A stretch of 32,854 bases of DNA from Rhodobacterales bacterium HKCCSP123 (lineage in GTDB: Bacteria; Pseudomonadota; Alphaproteobacteria; Rhodobacterales; Rhodobacteraceae). Below the pieces are notes generated by a model. It was not told where the DNA came from and ran no database searches. It worked only from the letters and a program-made list of their open reading frames with translations. How positions within the stretch are numbered: the first letter of the stretch is position 1; each line of letters starts with the position of its first letter. Position numbers and translations under genes: made by a program. The stretch spans positions 1 to 32,854 of the forward strand of contig WVSO01000034.1 of the NCBI GenBank assembly GCA_015689745.1. Direction: 5' to 3'. Positions 7,542 to 15,275 of this stretch are shown in pieces.

Positions 7542-8228
7542 TCACGCGACAAGGCGATATCCGCCGCTTTCCGTGACCAGGAGCCGCGCGTTCGACGGGT
7601 CCGGCTCGATCTTCTGGCGCAGGCGGTAGATGTGGGTTTCCAGCGTGTGCGTGGTGACGCCAGCGTTGTAGCCCCAGACTTCGTGCAGAAGAACATCACG
7701 CGCCACCACGCCTTCCTGCGCGCGGTAGAGGAACTTGAGGATGTTCGTCTCCTTCTCGGTCAGGCGGATCTTCTTCTCGTCCTCGGTCACCAGCATCTTC
7801 ATCGCGGGCTTGAACGTGTAGGGGCCAAGCTGGAAGACGGCATCCTCGGATTGCTCGTGCTGGCGCAACTGCGCGCGGATGCGGGCCAGAAGCACCGGGA
7901 AACGGAAGGGCTTGGTCACGTAGTCGTTCGCGCCCGCATCGAGCCCGAGGATCGTGTCCGCGTCGCTGTCATGGCCGGTCAGCATGAGGATCGGGCATTT
8001 CACGCCCTGCTTGCGCATCAGGCGGCACAGCTCGCGCCCATCGGTGTCGGGCAGGCCCACGTCGAGGACGACAAGGTCGTAGATCGCCTCCTTCACGCGC
8101 TCCATGCCCTGCGCGCCGGTGCCGGCTTCGAAGACGTCGAAATCCTCGGTCATCACCAGCTGCTCGCTGAGCGCCTCGCGCAGGTCGTCGTCGTCGTCGA
8201 CCAGCAGGATTTTCTTGAGATTGGCCAT
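7542..8228 (-). CDS. OmpR/PhoB-type two-component response regulator (orphan)
   Basis: A 228-residue transcription factor with an N-terminal receiver and a C-terminal winged-helix DNA-binding domain. The receiver has the acidic pocket DDDDD (11-15), the phospho-acceptor D56 in VVLDVGLPD, T84 in LMLTG and K106 in VTKPFRF. The wing domain (about 135-228) ends in the standard THTLETHIYRLRQKIEPD and LVTESGGYRLVA blocks. No histidine kinase is adjacent, so the partner is unknown. The target genes cannot be named. The start at 8228 is set by a strong AAGGAG Shine-Dalgarno and by the first strand of the receiver (LKKILLVDDD). The transcript ends at the terminator near 7400. Confidence 0.92.
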   Translation of the reverse strand: MANLKKILLVDDDDDLREALSEQLVMTEDFDVFEAGTGAQGMERVKEAIYDLVVLDVGLPDTDGRELCRLMRKQGVKCPILMLTGHDSDADTILGLDAGANDYVTKPFRFPVLLARIRAQLRQHEQSEDAVFQLGPYTFKPAMKMLVTEDEKKIRLTEKETNILKFLYRAQEGVVARDVLLHEVWGYNAGVTTHTLETHIYRLRQKIEPDPSNARLLVTESGGYRLVA

Positions 8229-8258
8229 GTCGCAGGCTCCTTCAATCGTGATGCAGGG

Positions 8259-8287
8259 GAGATTGACGCGGCGGGTGTCTTTGACAA
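8259..8287 (-). promoter_or_regulatory. Weak candidate promoter for the response regulator
   Basis: Minus strand TTGTCA (8287-8282, five of six to consensus) and AATCTC (8264-8259) with a 17-base spacer. The -35 is good, the -10 poor, which would suit an activated promoter. The opposite strand carries a perfect TTGACA at 8281-8286 pointing toward ribA, but without a convincing -10. Confidence 0.25.
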
Positions 8288-8370
8288 GCGACTGAAAAAC
8301 AATCTCACGCCGACGTGTGGGGATGCGAGGGAATGTTTCAAAACCGGGGCTTCGGCAGTATGCAGGCGGC

Positions 8371-9462
8371 ATGAGCTTATTGCCCACCCCTACCGAACGC
8401 GTCGCGCGTGCCCGCGCCGACCTGCGAGTCGGCCTGCCCGTCGTGATCGGAGGGGCGGGCGCGGGCCTGATCGTGCTGGCTGCCGAGACGCTGACCGCGC
8501 CCCGGCTTGCCGCGCTGCGCGCCCTGCCGGGGCGGGCGGTCGTGGCGATCACCGGCTGGCGGGCCGAGACGCTGAAGGCGCGTGCCTATGACGGCGACCT
8601 GGCGCGCGTGGCGCTGCCGGGCGATGTCGATGCCCAGTGGGTGCGCGCGCTGGCCGATCCGGCGCTGGACCTTGCCGAGCCGATGAAAGGCCCGCTGCCC
8701 AGCCTGCGCGAGGGGGACGCCGCCCTGCACCGCCTTGCGCTGATGCTGGCGAAATCCGCGCAGCTTCTGCCCGCCGTCTTGGCGCTCGAGACGGACCGCC
8801 CGCAGGCGCTCGCCGCCGAGATCGGCGCGGCCTGCCTGACCGAGGAGGTGCTGGCCGACGATCTCGCGCGCCATCATCCGCTTCTGCCCGTCGCCGCCGC
8901 CCGCCTGCCGATGGAAGCGGCCGAGGCCGGGCGCCTCCACATCTTCCGCCCCGGGAATGGCGGGGTAGAGCATTACGCCATCGAGATCGGCCGCCCCGAC
9001 CGCGACAGGCCGGTGCTGGCGCGGCTGCATTCGGCCTGCTTCACCGGCGACGTGCTGGGCAGCCTGAAATGCGACTGCGGCCCGCAACTGCGCACGGCGC
9101 TGGCCGAGATGGGGCGCGCGGGCGCGGGCGTTCTCTTCTACCTCAACCAGGAAGGGCGGGGGATCGGCCTTGCCAACAAGATGCGGGCCTATTCGCTGCA
9201 GGACCAGGGCTTCGACACGGTCGAGGCGAACCACCGCCTCGGCTTCGAGGACGACGAGCGCGATTTCCGAATCGGCGCGGACCTGCTGCGCCGGATGGGC
9301 TTCGGCGCGGTTCGGCTGATGACGAACAACCCCCGCAAGATCGAGATGATGGAGGCCGAGGGCATCGCCGTCACCGAGCGCGTCCCGCTGATCACCGGCA
9401 CCAACCGCCACAACGCGCATTACCTCTCGGTCAAGCGCGACAAGTCGGGGCACATGCTGTGA
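8371..9462 (+). CDS. ribA: GTP cyclohydrolase II with a large N-terminal extension
   Basis: The C-terminal half (about 185-363) is a complete GTP cyclohydrolase II, first enzyme of riboflavin synthesis: zinc ligands C223, C234 and C236 in ACFTGDVLGSLKCDC, the EGRGIGL loop (261-267), and TNNPRKIEMM (318-327). E. coli RibA is about 196 residues; this protein is 363. The first 170 or so residues begin with ARADLRVGLPVVI and keep a vague resemblance to the fold of DHBP synthase (RibB), yet no RibB acidic active-site cluster is evident, so I read it as a degenerate or unrelated appended domain. A GTG at 8317 could add 18 residues. The stop overlaps the next gene's GTG start, so the two are coupled. 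Confidence 0.86.
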   Translation: MSLLPTPTERVARARADLRVGLPVVIGGAGAGLIVLAAETLTAPRLAALRALPGRAVVAITGWRAETLKARAYDGDLARVALPGDVDAQWVRALADPALDLAEPMKGPLPSLREGDAALHRLALMLAKSAQLLPAVLALETDRPQALAAEIGAACLTEEVLADDLARHHPLLPVAAARLPMEAAEAGRLHIFRPGNGGVEHYAIEIGRPDRDRPVLARLHSACFTGDVLGSLKCDCGPQLRTALAEMGRAGAGVLFYLNQEGRGIGLANKMRAYSLQDQGFDTVEANHRLGFEDDERDFRIGADLLRRMGFGAVRLMTNNPRKIEMMEAEGIAVTERVPLITGTNRHNAHYLSVKRDKSGHML

Positions 9463-10010
9463 CCCCGCGCGACTTGGTCGTGACACCCTTGGGCCTGCGC
9501 TTCATGGGGCGGCTTTTTCCCTGCACCCTGGGGCGGGGCGGGATCGTCGCGGCACGCGCCAAGCGCGAGGGCGACGGCGGCACGCCCTCGGGCACGCATG
9601 GCATCGTCGGCTGCCTGTACCGTCCCGACCGGCTGGCGCGGCCCTGCGACTGGGCGGTGCCGATCCGGCCGGGCGACCTCTGGTGCGACGACCCGAAGGA
9701 CGAGGATTACAACCTCATGGTCCGCGCCCCCTTCCGGGCGAACCACGAAACGCTGCGCCGCGCCGATCCGCTGTATGACATCGTGCTGATCACCGACTGG
9801 AACTGGCCGAGGGCCGACCGCGGGCGCGGCTCGGGCATCTTCATCCACAGCTGGCGCAGGCCGGGCTACCCCACGGCGGGCTGCGTGGCGCTGGCACCGC
9901 AAGACCTGCGCTGGATCGTGGCGCGCATCCGCTACGAAACGCGGCTGGTCATCCCCGAGACGCTGGCCGGACGTGGCGCGCGCAGGGCGGCGCGGGCCGA
10001 TCAGGTGTAG
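9459..10010 (+). CDS. L,D-transpeptidase (YkuD-fold) family protein
   Basis: A 183-residue YkuD-type protein. The catalytic signature is intact in IHSWRRPGYPTAGCVAL, with H130 and the nucleophile C142. L,D-transpeptidases cross-link peptidoglycan or attach proteins to it in the periplasm, but this one has no signal peptide or membrane segment at its N-terminus (VTPRDLVVTPLGLRF), so either it is exported by another route or the true substrate is cytoplasmic. The best start is a GTG at 9459 whose last two bases form the ribA stop (GTGA); the first ATG (9504) would remove the opening strand of the domain. The 3' end overlaps the convergent yggS gene by ten bases. Confidence 0.8.
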   Translation: MTPRDLVVTPLGLRFMGRLFPCTLGRGGIVAARAKREGDGGTPSGTHGIVGCLYRPDRLARPCDWAVPIRPGDLWCDDPKDEDYNLMVRAPFRANHETLRRADPLYDIVLITDWNWPRADRGRGSGIFIHSWRRPGYPTAGCVALAPQDLRWIVARIRYETRLVIPETLAGRGARRAARADQV

Positions 10011-10654
10011 GCGCGCTCGCCGAAGATCGCCGAGCCGACGCGCACGTGGGTGGCCCCAAGGCGAATCGCCGTCTCGAAATCCGCCGACATGCCCATCGAC
10101 AGGCCCTCAAGGCCGTTGCGCTCGGCGATCTTCGCAAGAAGCGCGAAATGGAGCGCCGGTTCCTCCTCGACGGGGGGAATGCACATCAGCCCTTTCACGG
10201 GAAGCGACAGCGCGCGCGCCTCGGCGACGAAGGCATCGGCCTCGGCGGGCAGAACGCCCGCCTTCTGCGGCTCCTCGCCCGTGTTCACCTGGATGAAGAG
10301 ATCGGGGCAGGCCCCGCGCTCATCGGCAAGGCGTGCCAGGGTCGTCGCCAGCTTCGGCCGGTCGAGCGTGTGGATCGCGTCGAACATCTCGACCGCGGCC
10401 CGGGCCTTGTTCGTCTGCAACGGACCGATGAGGTGCAGGACGATTCCGTCATAGCGCGCCTGGAACTCGGGCCAGCGGCCCTGCGCCTCCTGCACGCGGT
10501 TCTCGCCGTAGACGCGATGGCCCTGCCCGAGCACGGCCTCGACCCGCTCGGGCGGCTGCACCTTGCTCACGGCGATCAGCGTGACCGACCCGGGCGCCCG
10601 CCCGGCCTCGGCTGTGGTGGCCTCGATGCGCGCCTGTATGTCGTAAAGTCCCAT
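10001..10654 (-). CDS. YggS/PROSC family PLP homeostasis protein
   Basis: A 217-residue alanine-racemase-fold protein that binds pyridoxal phosphate and buffers the cellular PLP pool; it has no known catalytic activity. The PLP lysine is K31 in LIAVSKVQP, followed by GENRVQEA, HLIGPLQTNK, the IQVNTGEEPQKAG block and GLSMGMSADFETAI near the C-terminus, in family order and at family length. The start at 10654 is favoured by homology (MGLYDIQARI); a second ATG twelve bases upstream (10666) would add four residues. No strong Shine-Dalgarno precedes either. It overlaps the L,D-transpeptidase 3' end tail-to-tail. Confidence 0.9.
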   Translation of the reverse strand: MGLYDIQARIEATTAEAGRAPGSVTLIAVSKVQPPERVEAVLGQGHRVYGENRVQEAQGRWPEFQARYDGIVLHLIGPLQTNKARAAVEMFDAIHTLDRPKLATTLARLADERGACPDLFIQVNTGEEPQKAGVLPAEADAFVAEARALSLPVKGLMCIPPVEEEPALHFALLAKIAERNGLEGLSMGMSADFETAIRLGATHVRVGSAIFGERAYT

Positions 10655-10818
10655 GGCGCGGAACATAGAGCGTGTCTCGCCCGATCTGAATCGAAATCTC
10701 GAGGTCGAACCAAACCGGCCTGCCCCGCCCGTTTCAAGGTCAACTCCGGTCGGCAGGGTCATTGCACGCCGATCAAGCGCACGGTCCCGCCACCGGCCGT
10801 GCCGGAAACGCGAAGACT

Positions 10819-10848
10819 TTGCTTATTTGACGCCAACAGTCATATACG
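10819..10848 (+). promoter_or_regulatory. Candidate promoter for the TPR-sulfotransferase gene
   Basis: TTGCTT (10819-10824) and TATACG (10843-10848) with an 18-base spacer. Transcription would begin at about 10854-10855, on the ATG, and no Shine-Dalgarno lies before that ATG, so the message may be leaderless. Confidence 0.33.
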
Positions 10849-10853
10849 ACGAC

Positions 10854-12341
10854 ATGAAACCAACCCGCACCGTAGCGCCTTCGTCGACCACCGCCAGCAC
10901 GGGCAAGACACAGCTCCTGGCTGCCAACACGCTCTTGAAGCAGGGCCGCGTGCACGAGGCACGCAAGATCCTGGATGGTCTCGTGGCAAGGTATCCCGGG
11001 CTGGCCGAAGCCTGGGTCGGCCTCGGGCACATTGCCCGCGCGGAGCATGACCATGCAAAGGCGCTGGCGGCGTTCGAAAAAGCCCTGCAGCTCCGCCCGG
11101 GTAATCCGGCCCTCATGCAAGCCTGCGCTGTCGAATTGATCGAGCTGGATCATTCGGGCCGCGCGTTGTCGATCTACGACCGCTTGATCGCCGAGCATCC
11201 AAGGGCCGTGAAATGGCGCGCCGACAAGGCACATCTGTTGCAGGTCATGGGGGATTTCGCGGCAGCCGAACGTGAGTTTCGCACCGCCCTTACCATCGCG
11301 CCGGACGACGGACAGCTCTATCGCATGCTCCTCGCGACACTGAAGCTCAAGGCCGGGGACCCGTTGATTGCGCAGATGGAACGCACCTGGAACAAGCAGG
11401 ACCTTCCGCAACGGGCCCGCGTCGACCTTGGGTTCGCGTTGGCAAAGGCAATGGAGGACAGCGGGCAAAGCGACCGCGTGTTCCACTATCTGCGCCCGGC
11501 CAACGAGGGCATGAAACGGCTATACCCCTATGACGTCGCCAAGCGCGAGCAAGAGGTCGCCGACCTGATCGCGCTGTTTCGTGTGCATGATTTCTCCGGG
11601 CTGGAACTCCAGCCGTCCGCGGACTTCAATCCCGTCTTCGTGACGGGCCTGCCGCGTTCCGGCACGACGCTGATCGAACAGATCATATCGTCGCATCCCG
11701 CCGTGAAGGGCGGAGGTGAATTGCCCTTGTTCGGGCGCGCCGCAATGCGCTTGCTGATCGACAAGACCGGTCGGTACGTTCCGTTGCACGACATTCAGCC
11801 TCAAGCTTGGGCGAACCTCGGTGCCAGCTACGAGCGCACGGTTCGGAAGATCCTGGGCGACGTGAACCATGTTACGGACAAGGCCATGCAGACGTACATG
11901 GTGCTGGGCCTCCTGCGACTGGCGCTCCCTTCATCAAGGGCGATCGTCGTGCAACGAGACCCGCGCGACACTCTCTTTTCCATTTACAAGAACATCTTCG
12001 CCGACGGAATGCACCTCTATGCGTATGATCTGCGGGATTTGGTCCGATACTATCGTACGTTCCAGAGTATGGTGGATTTCTGGCGCGAGGCGATGCCGGA
12101 TGGGATCTGTGAAATCACCTACGAGAGCGTCATCGCCGACCCTGAGTCGCAAGGTCAAGCCCTGATGGCGGCAGCAGGCCTGCAATGGGACCCCTCATAC
12201 CTGGACGTGTCGGGCAATGAGCGATTGGTGAAGACGCTGAGCGTACACCAGGCCCGGCAGCCGCTCTACAGCTCCTCCATCGCGTCCTGGAAACTGCATG
12301 AAAACGAGCTGTCGGAAATGCTGGATGAACTGGACCGGTGA
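10854..12341 (+). CDS. TPR-containing sulfotransferase
   Basis: A 495-residue protein with TPR repeats (about 17-160; for example GRVHEARKILDGLVARYPG and DHAKALAAFEKALQLRPGN) joined to a PAPS-dependent sulfotransferase domain. The 5'-phosphosulfate loop is FVTGLPRSGTTLIEQII (GLPRSGTT at 265-272) and the 3'-phosphate site is VVQRDPRDTLFSIY (368-379, S376). Both are canonical, so activity is likely. The acceptor is unknown; bacterial members sulfate glycans, lipids or proteins, and TPRs suggest a protein partner. No signal peptide is seen, so it is probably cytoplasmic. Base composition is lower in G+C than the flanking genes and no PAPS-synthesis gene is nearby. It is followed after 254 bases by a second TPR protein with a related C-terminal domain. 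Confidence 0.87.
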   Translation: MKPTRTVAPSSTTASTGKTQLLAANTLLKQGRVHEARKILDGLVARYPGLAEAWVGLGHIARAEHDHAKALAAFEKALQLRPGNPALMQACAVELIELDHSGRALSIYDRLIAEHPRAVKWRADKAHLLQVMGDFAAAEREFRTALTIAPDDGQLYRMLLATLKLKAGDPLIAQMERTWNKQDLPQRARVDLGFALAKAMEDSGQSDRVFHYLRPANEGMKRLYPYDVAKREQEVADLIALFRVHDFSGLELQPSADFNPVFVTGLPRSGTTLIEQIISSHPAVKGGGELPLFGRAAMRLLIDKTGRYVPLHDIQPQAWANLGASYERTVRKILGDVNHVTDKAMQTYMVLGLLRLALPSSRAIVVQRDPRDTLFSIYKNIFADGMHLYAYDLRDLVRYYRTFQSMVDFWREAMPDGICEITYESVIADPESQGQALMAAAGLQWDPSYLDVSGNERLVKTLSVHQARQPLYSSSIASWKLHENELSEMLDELDR

Positions 12342-12595
12342 TATTGAAGTCGCTGGGGTGTTCGCCTATCCTGATCGCCGTTTACGATGCGGTGTTGTAC
12401 GAGTGTCTTGCAGACCATTTTGGAACCAACCCAAGGAAAGATCCAAGCTGTTCGTGAGGGCGTACCGGTCGCATTTGCCAAAGGAATTCCGGCAACAGGC
12501 CTCCGCATTCCGACGTCCCTGCAGCAACGTTCCATAGTCGCTCTTCGCCTTTGGAGACGTTTCGCGGCAATCAACGGTCACGCTTGAAAGAACGC
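12342..12595 (+). other. Spacer between the two TPR genes, nothing recognised
   Basis: This 254-base gap shows no tRNA, terminator hairpin or convincing gene. Short open frames exist in all directions but have no family resemblance and no Shine-Dalgarno. It shares the reduced G+C of the two genes beside it. Confidence 0.5.
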
Positions 12596-14962
12596 ATGCC
12601 TAAGCCCAACGTCTCGGAACGTCTCAGAAAAGCCAGAACCTTCGAGAAAGCCGGGAATTTCGGGCAGGCGCGCGAAATTTACTCTGACATTCTGAGAGAA
12701 TACCCACAGAACAAGACAGCGCGCGAGGCGCTCGGCACATTGGGTTTGCCCAAGACCAAGGGGAACGCCAGCGCCACGCCGCCGAGGCAGGTGCTATCAA
12801 GCCTCTTATCTCTTTACCAAAGCGGAGCGCTCAAGGCTGCAGTCGAGCAGACAAGAACAGCACTCGGCCAATATCCGAACAGTTCGATCCTGTGGAATCT
12901 GCTCGGTGCAAGCTACTCTCGTTTGCGTGAGCGAAAGCTTGCGCTTGCGGCCTTCCAGAAGGCCTGCAAACTGGACCCACGGAATGCCGATGCTTTCAAT
13001 AACCTGGGCAATGCCCTGGCAGAAGGCAAAAGGCTGGATGACGCCGCTCGTGCCTTTGAAACCGCGATCGATATCCGACACGAGTTCTTCGAAGCATTGA
13101 GCAACCTCGCCATTGTCTACAGCGAGCAAGGCCGCCTTGACGAAGCAATCGAGAAGTTTCGAAAAGCACTGTCATTCAACGAGGCGTATCTACCGGCCTG
13201 GAACGGATTGGGTTCCGCACTGGAAGGGGTCGGCCAGCCCGAGAAGGCGCGAAATGCATACCTTCGCGCGATCAAGCTCGATCCAACATATTCACCTGTT
13301 CTCAGCAACTACGGAACATTTCTTTCAAAGTCTGGCAATTATGACGAAAGCGTCGTTGCCCACAAGCGCGCCATCGAGCATGCGAAGACGGACCCGGAGT
13401 TGCGGGTTGCCTATGCGCAAACGCTGATACGGCAAGGCGACGAACCTGCTGCCCTCGAACAGCTCAAGATCGCCATTCGACTCGATGCAAAGGCCAAGAA
13501 AGCCTATCTGACTGCCGGGATGCTCTTGCTGGAGAAGGCCGAGTTCGACAAGGCGGAAGCACTCTTCAGAATGGCCCTGAAACTAGACGAAACGGATCTC
13601 GGCACGGCACGCTACTTGAACAAGGCACTTCTTGCCCAAAACAAATTCCAAGACGCGGTCGAAGTATATGAAGGCACCTCATTCGAAGCGGGCCCCGTCA
13701 AACGTGCAAGGATCGCGCTTGCGAAATCGCTCGTGCAGCATAAGGAACTCGAGCTTGCCGAGAATGTGATACGGGGCGTCCTTTCGAAGGATCCCGAGGA
13801 CGAGCGTGCGATCCTCGTGCTGAGCGACGTCCTGATGGAGTTAGAAAGGGACGACGAAGCGATAGAAGTCCTGAGCCGCGGTCCCACGAGCAGGAAGAAG
13901 CAATTGAACTCCCTGTACAACAAGGCCGATGCGCTCATGAAAACGGGTCAGGTTAGGGCCGCCATCGACAGGCTTCATGAAGCCTTGGAAATCAACCCGA
14001 AAGACATGCTCGCCGCACAAAAGATGGCGATCTTGCCGCGCAGCCATCTGAGTGATCATGACGTCGCGGCCATTGAAAGGGTGCTTGGTTCCGTAGACCC
14101 AGAGCGTCCGGCCCATAAACCCTTGAGCGCACATTACCAGAAGCATCTCGGCAACCTCACGGAATACGCAAGCCAGATCGTCGACGCCAAGTGGCGGCGG
14201 CCACCAAGAGAGGAACTCGCGGCATCCCAGCTTGAATTGCTTCGCGAGGCCAGGAAGAGACTGGAGGCAATAAGGGCCGGTCAACAGGATGAGCAGCCCC
14301 TTGGCTTCGGACATGTTCTGCTGCTCGGCCCGTCCACGTCAGGAAAAAGTACGATTGAAAGGGTCCTGTCACACAATGACGGATTCGTGCCGCGATATGA
14401 ATTGGCGAACGGAAAGGCCCTGGCTGTGCCGCTTGAAGAGCTTGAAGGTTTGCGAACGCAGGACAAGACCTCGATATTTGGAAGCCTTCTTCGGATCGAC
14501 GATATCGGGAAGTTTGCACAGGGCGATGTATTCATAAGCACCTCCGCGATCATGGTCACGATTGTCGACAGGCTCTTGGCGCTCAATCCCGCAACCAAGG
14601 TGGTTTATGCTAAGCGGTCCTTTGACGATCTCATGGTCGATATCTATCGAAAACCTTACCAGTTCAGGCACGACTATTCGTATCGGCTGGATACGATCCT
14701 CGACTACGTTCAGGAGTATGATCTGCTCATGTCCGTACTCAGGGAAAAATTGGGCGGAAATTACCTCGAGCTGAGAATGGACCGGGACCCTATCCCGTGG
14801 GATCAGCATGTGCGTGAACTTGCGTCATTCTTCGGAAAGGACGTGCGCCTGCCAGAGGGCGATGCGAGCGGGTTGTCGCTGTTTGACGACCGCGACTTCT
14901 ACGATCGGATGAAAGAGATCTGGGGCATCGACGCGTATCTCGGTCGAGGGCCGACTTCCTGA
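12596..14962 (+). CDS. Large TPR protein with divergent sulfotransferase-like P-loop domain
   Basis: A 788-residue protein. Residues about 8-480 are mostly TPR units; clear ones include DAFNNLGNALAEGKRLDDA, LSNLAIVYSEQGRLDEAI and WNGLGSALEGVGQPEKA. The final third contains VLLLGPSTSGKSTIERVL, where GPSTSGKST (578-586) is an exact Walker A pattern rather than the PRSGTT loop of sulfotransferases. Further on, VVYAKRSFDDLMVDIY (669-684) and HDYSYRLDTILDYVQEYDLLM align by pattern with the sulfotransferase 3'-phosphate region, but the RDPRD core has become RSFDD. It may bind a nucleotide other than PAPS, or have lost activity. The start at 12596 follows a weak GAAAG. Codon usage is clearly less GC-biased than in flanking genes. 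Function unknown. Confidence 0.75.
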   Translation: MPKPNVSERLRKARTFEKAGNFGQAREIYSDILREYPQNKTAREALGTLGLPKTKGNASATPPRQVLSSLLSLYQSGALKAAVEQTRTALGQYPNSSILWNLLGASYSRLRERKLALAAFQKACKLDPRNADAFNNLGNALAEGKRLDDAARAFETAIDIRHEFFEALSNLAIVYSEQGRLDEAIEKFRKALSFNEAYLPAWNGLGSALEGVGQPEKARNAYLRAIKLDPTYSPVLSNYGTFLSKSGNYDESVVAHKRAIEHAKTDPELRVAYAQTLIRQGDEPAALEQLKIAIRLDAKAKKAYLTAGMLLLEKAEFDKAEALFRMALKLDETDLGTARYLNKALLAQNKFQDAVEVYEGTSFEAGPVKRARIALAKSLVQHKELELAENVIRGVLSKDPEDERAILVLSDVLMELERDDEAIEVLSRGPTSRKKQLNSLYNKADALMKTGQVRAAIDRLHEALEINPKDMLAAQKMAILPRSHLSDHDVAAIERVLGSVDPERPAHKPLSAHYQKHLGNLTEYASQIVDAKWRRPPREELAASQLELLREARKRLEAIRAGQQDEQPLGFGHVLLLGPSTSGKSTIERVLSHNDGFVPRYELANGKALAVPLEELEGLRTQDKTSIFGSLLRIDDIGKFAQGDVFISTSAIMVTIVDRLLALNPATKVVYAKRSFDDLMVDIYRKPYQFRHDYSYRLDTILDYVQEYDLLMSVLREKLGGNYLELRMDRDPIPWDQHVRELASFFGKDVRLPEGDASGLSLFDDRDFYDRMKEIWGIDAYLGRGPTS

Positions 14963-15275
14963 GACTTCAGACACCCGGGTTCGGTGTGCAGCGGAGGACG
15001 GTCCGACACACAGCTATCAGACCTGCGCCGCCGGCCGATCCGGCTTCGCGCGCCAGGCAGAGGTACCAAGCGGAAAGGCCCGTTCTTCGGCCCCTGTTCG
15101 ATGAGTGTCTTGCCGGCGTCACCCGGAACACTCTGCGCCCTATATCTCACGTCCGGGCCGGTAGACGCACCTGTGCCCGGCCGCCCGATGCGGACCCAGG
15201 GCGCAAACCGCGCCAGGCAAAAGAAAAGGGGCGAGCCGAAGCTCGCCCCAATCCTGTTTCTAATCCCGAGTGGGA
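14963..15275. other. 313-base intergenic region between the TPR gene and the porin gene
   Basis: The only strong element is the porin terminator at 15217-15249. A small GCCGG-CCGAT-CCGGC hairpin (15030-15044) without a T-run might slow transcription leaving the TPR gene. No tRNA or credible reading frame was found. G+C returns to the high genome level here, marking the right edge of the compositionally odd segment. Confidence 0.5.
15217..15249 (-). terminator. Porin gene terminator with a UUCG tetraloop
   Basis: Minus strand GGGGCGAGC (15249-15241), loop TTCG (15240-15237), GCTCGCCCC (15236-15228), then TTTTCTT and more T. A perfect 9-bp stem closed as C(UUCG)G, located 27 bases after the porin stop. 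Its loop and tail are the same as those of the terminator near 7400. Confidence 0.9.

Noticed and set aside
10001-10010. Tail overlap of the L,D-transpeptidase and yggS genes as evidence for an error in either
   Set aside because: Both C-termini are supported by sense and a 10-base convergent overlap is common.
14963-15275. Search for a tRNA as a possible integration site beside the low-G+C pair
   Set aside because: No T-arm GGTTCGAATCC-like sequence or cloverleaf pairing was found on either strand.
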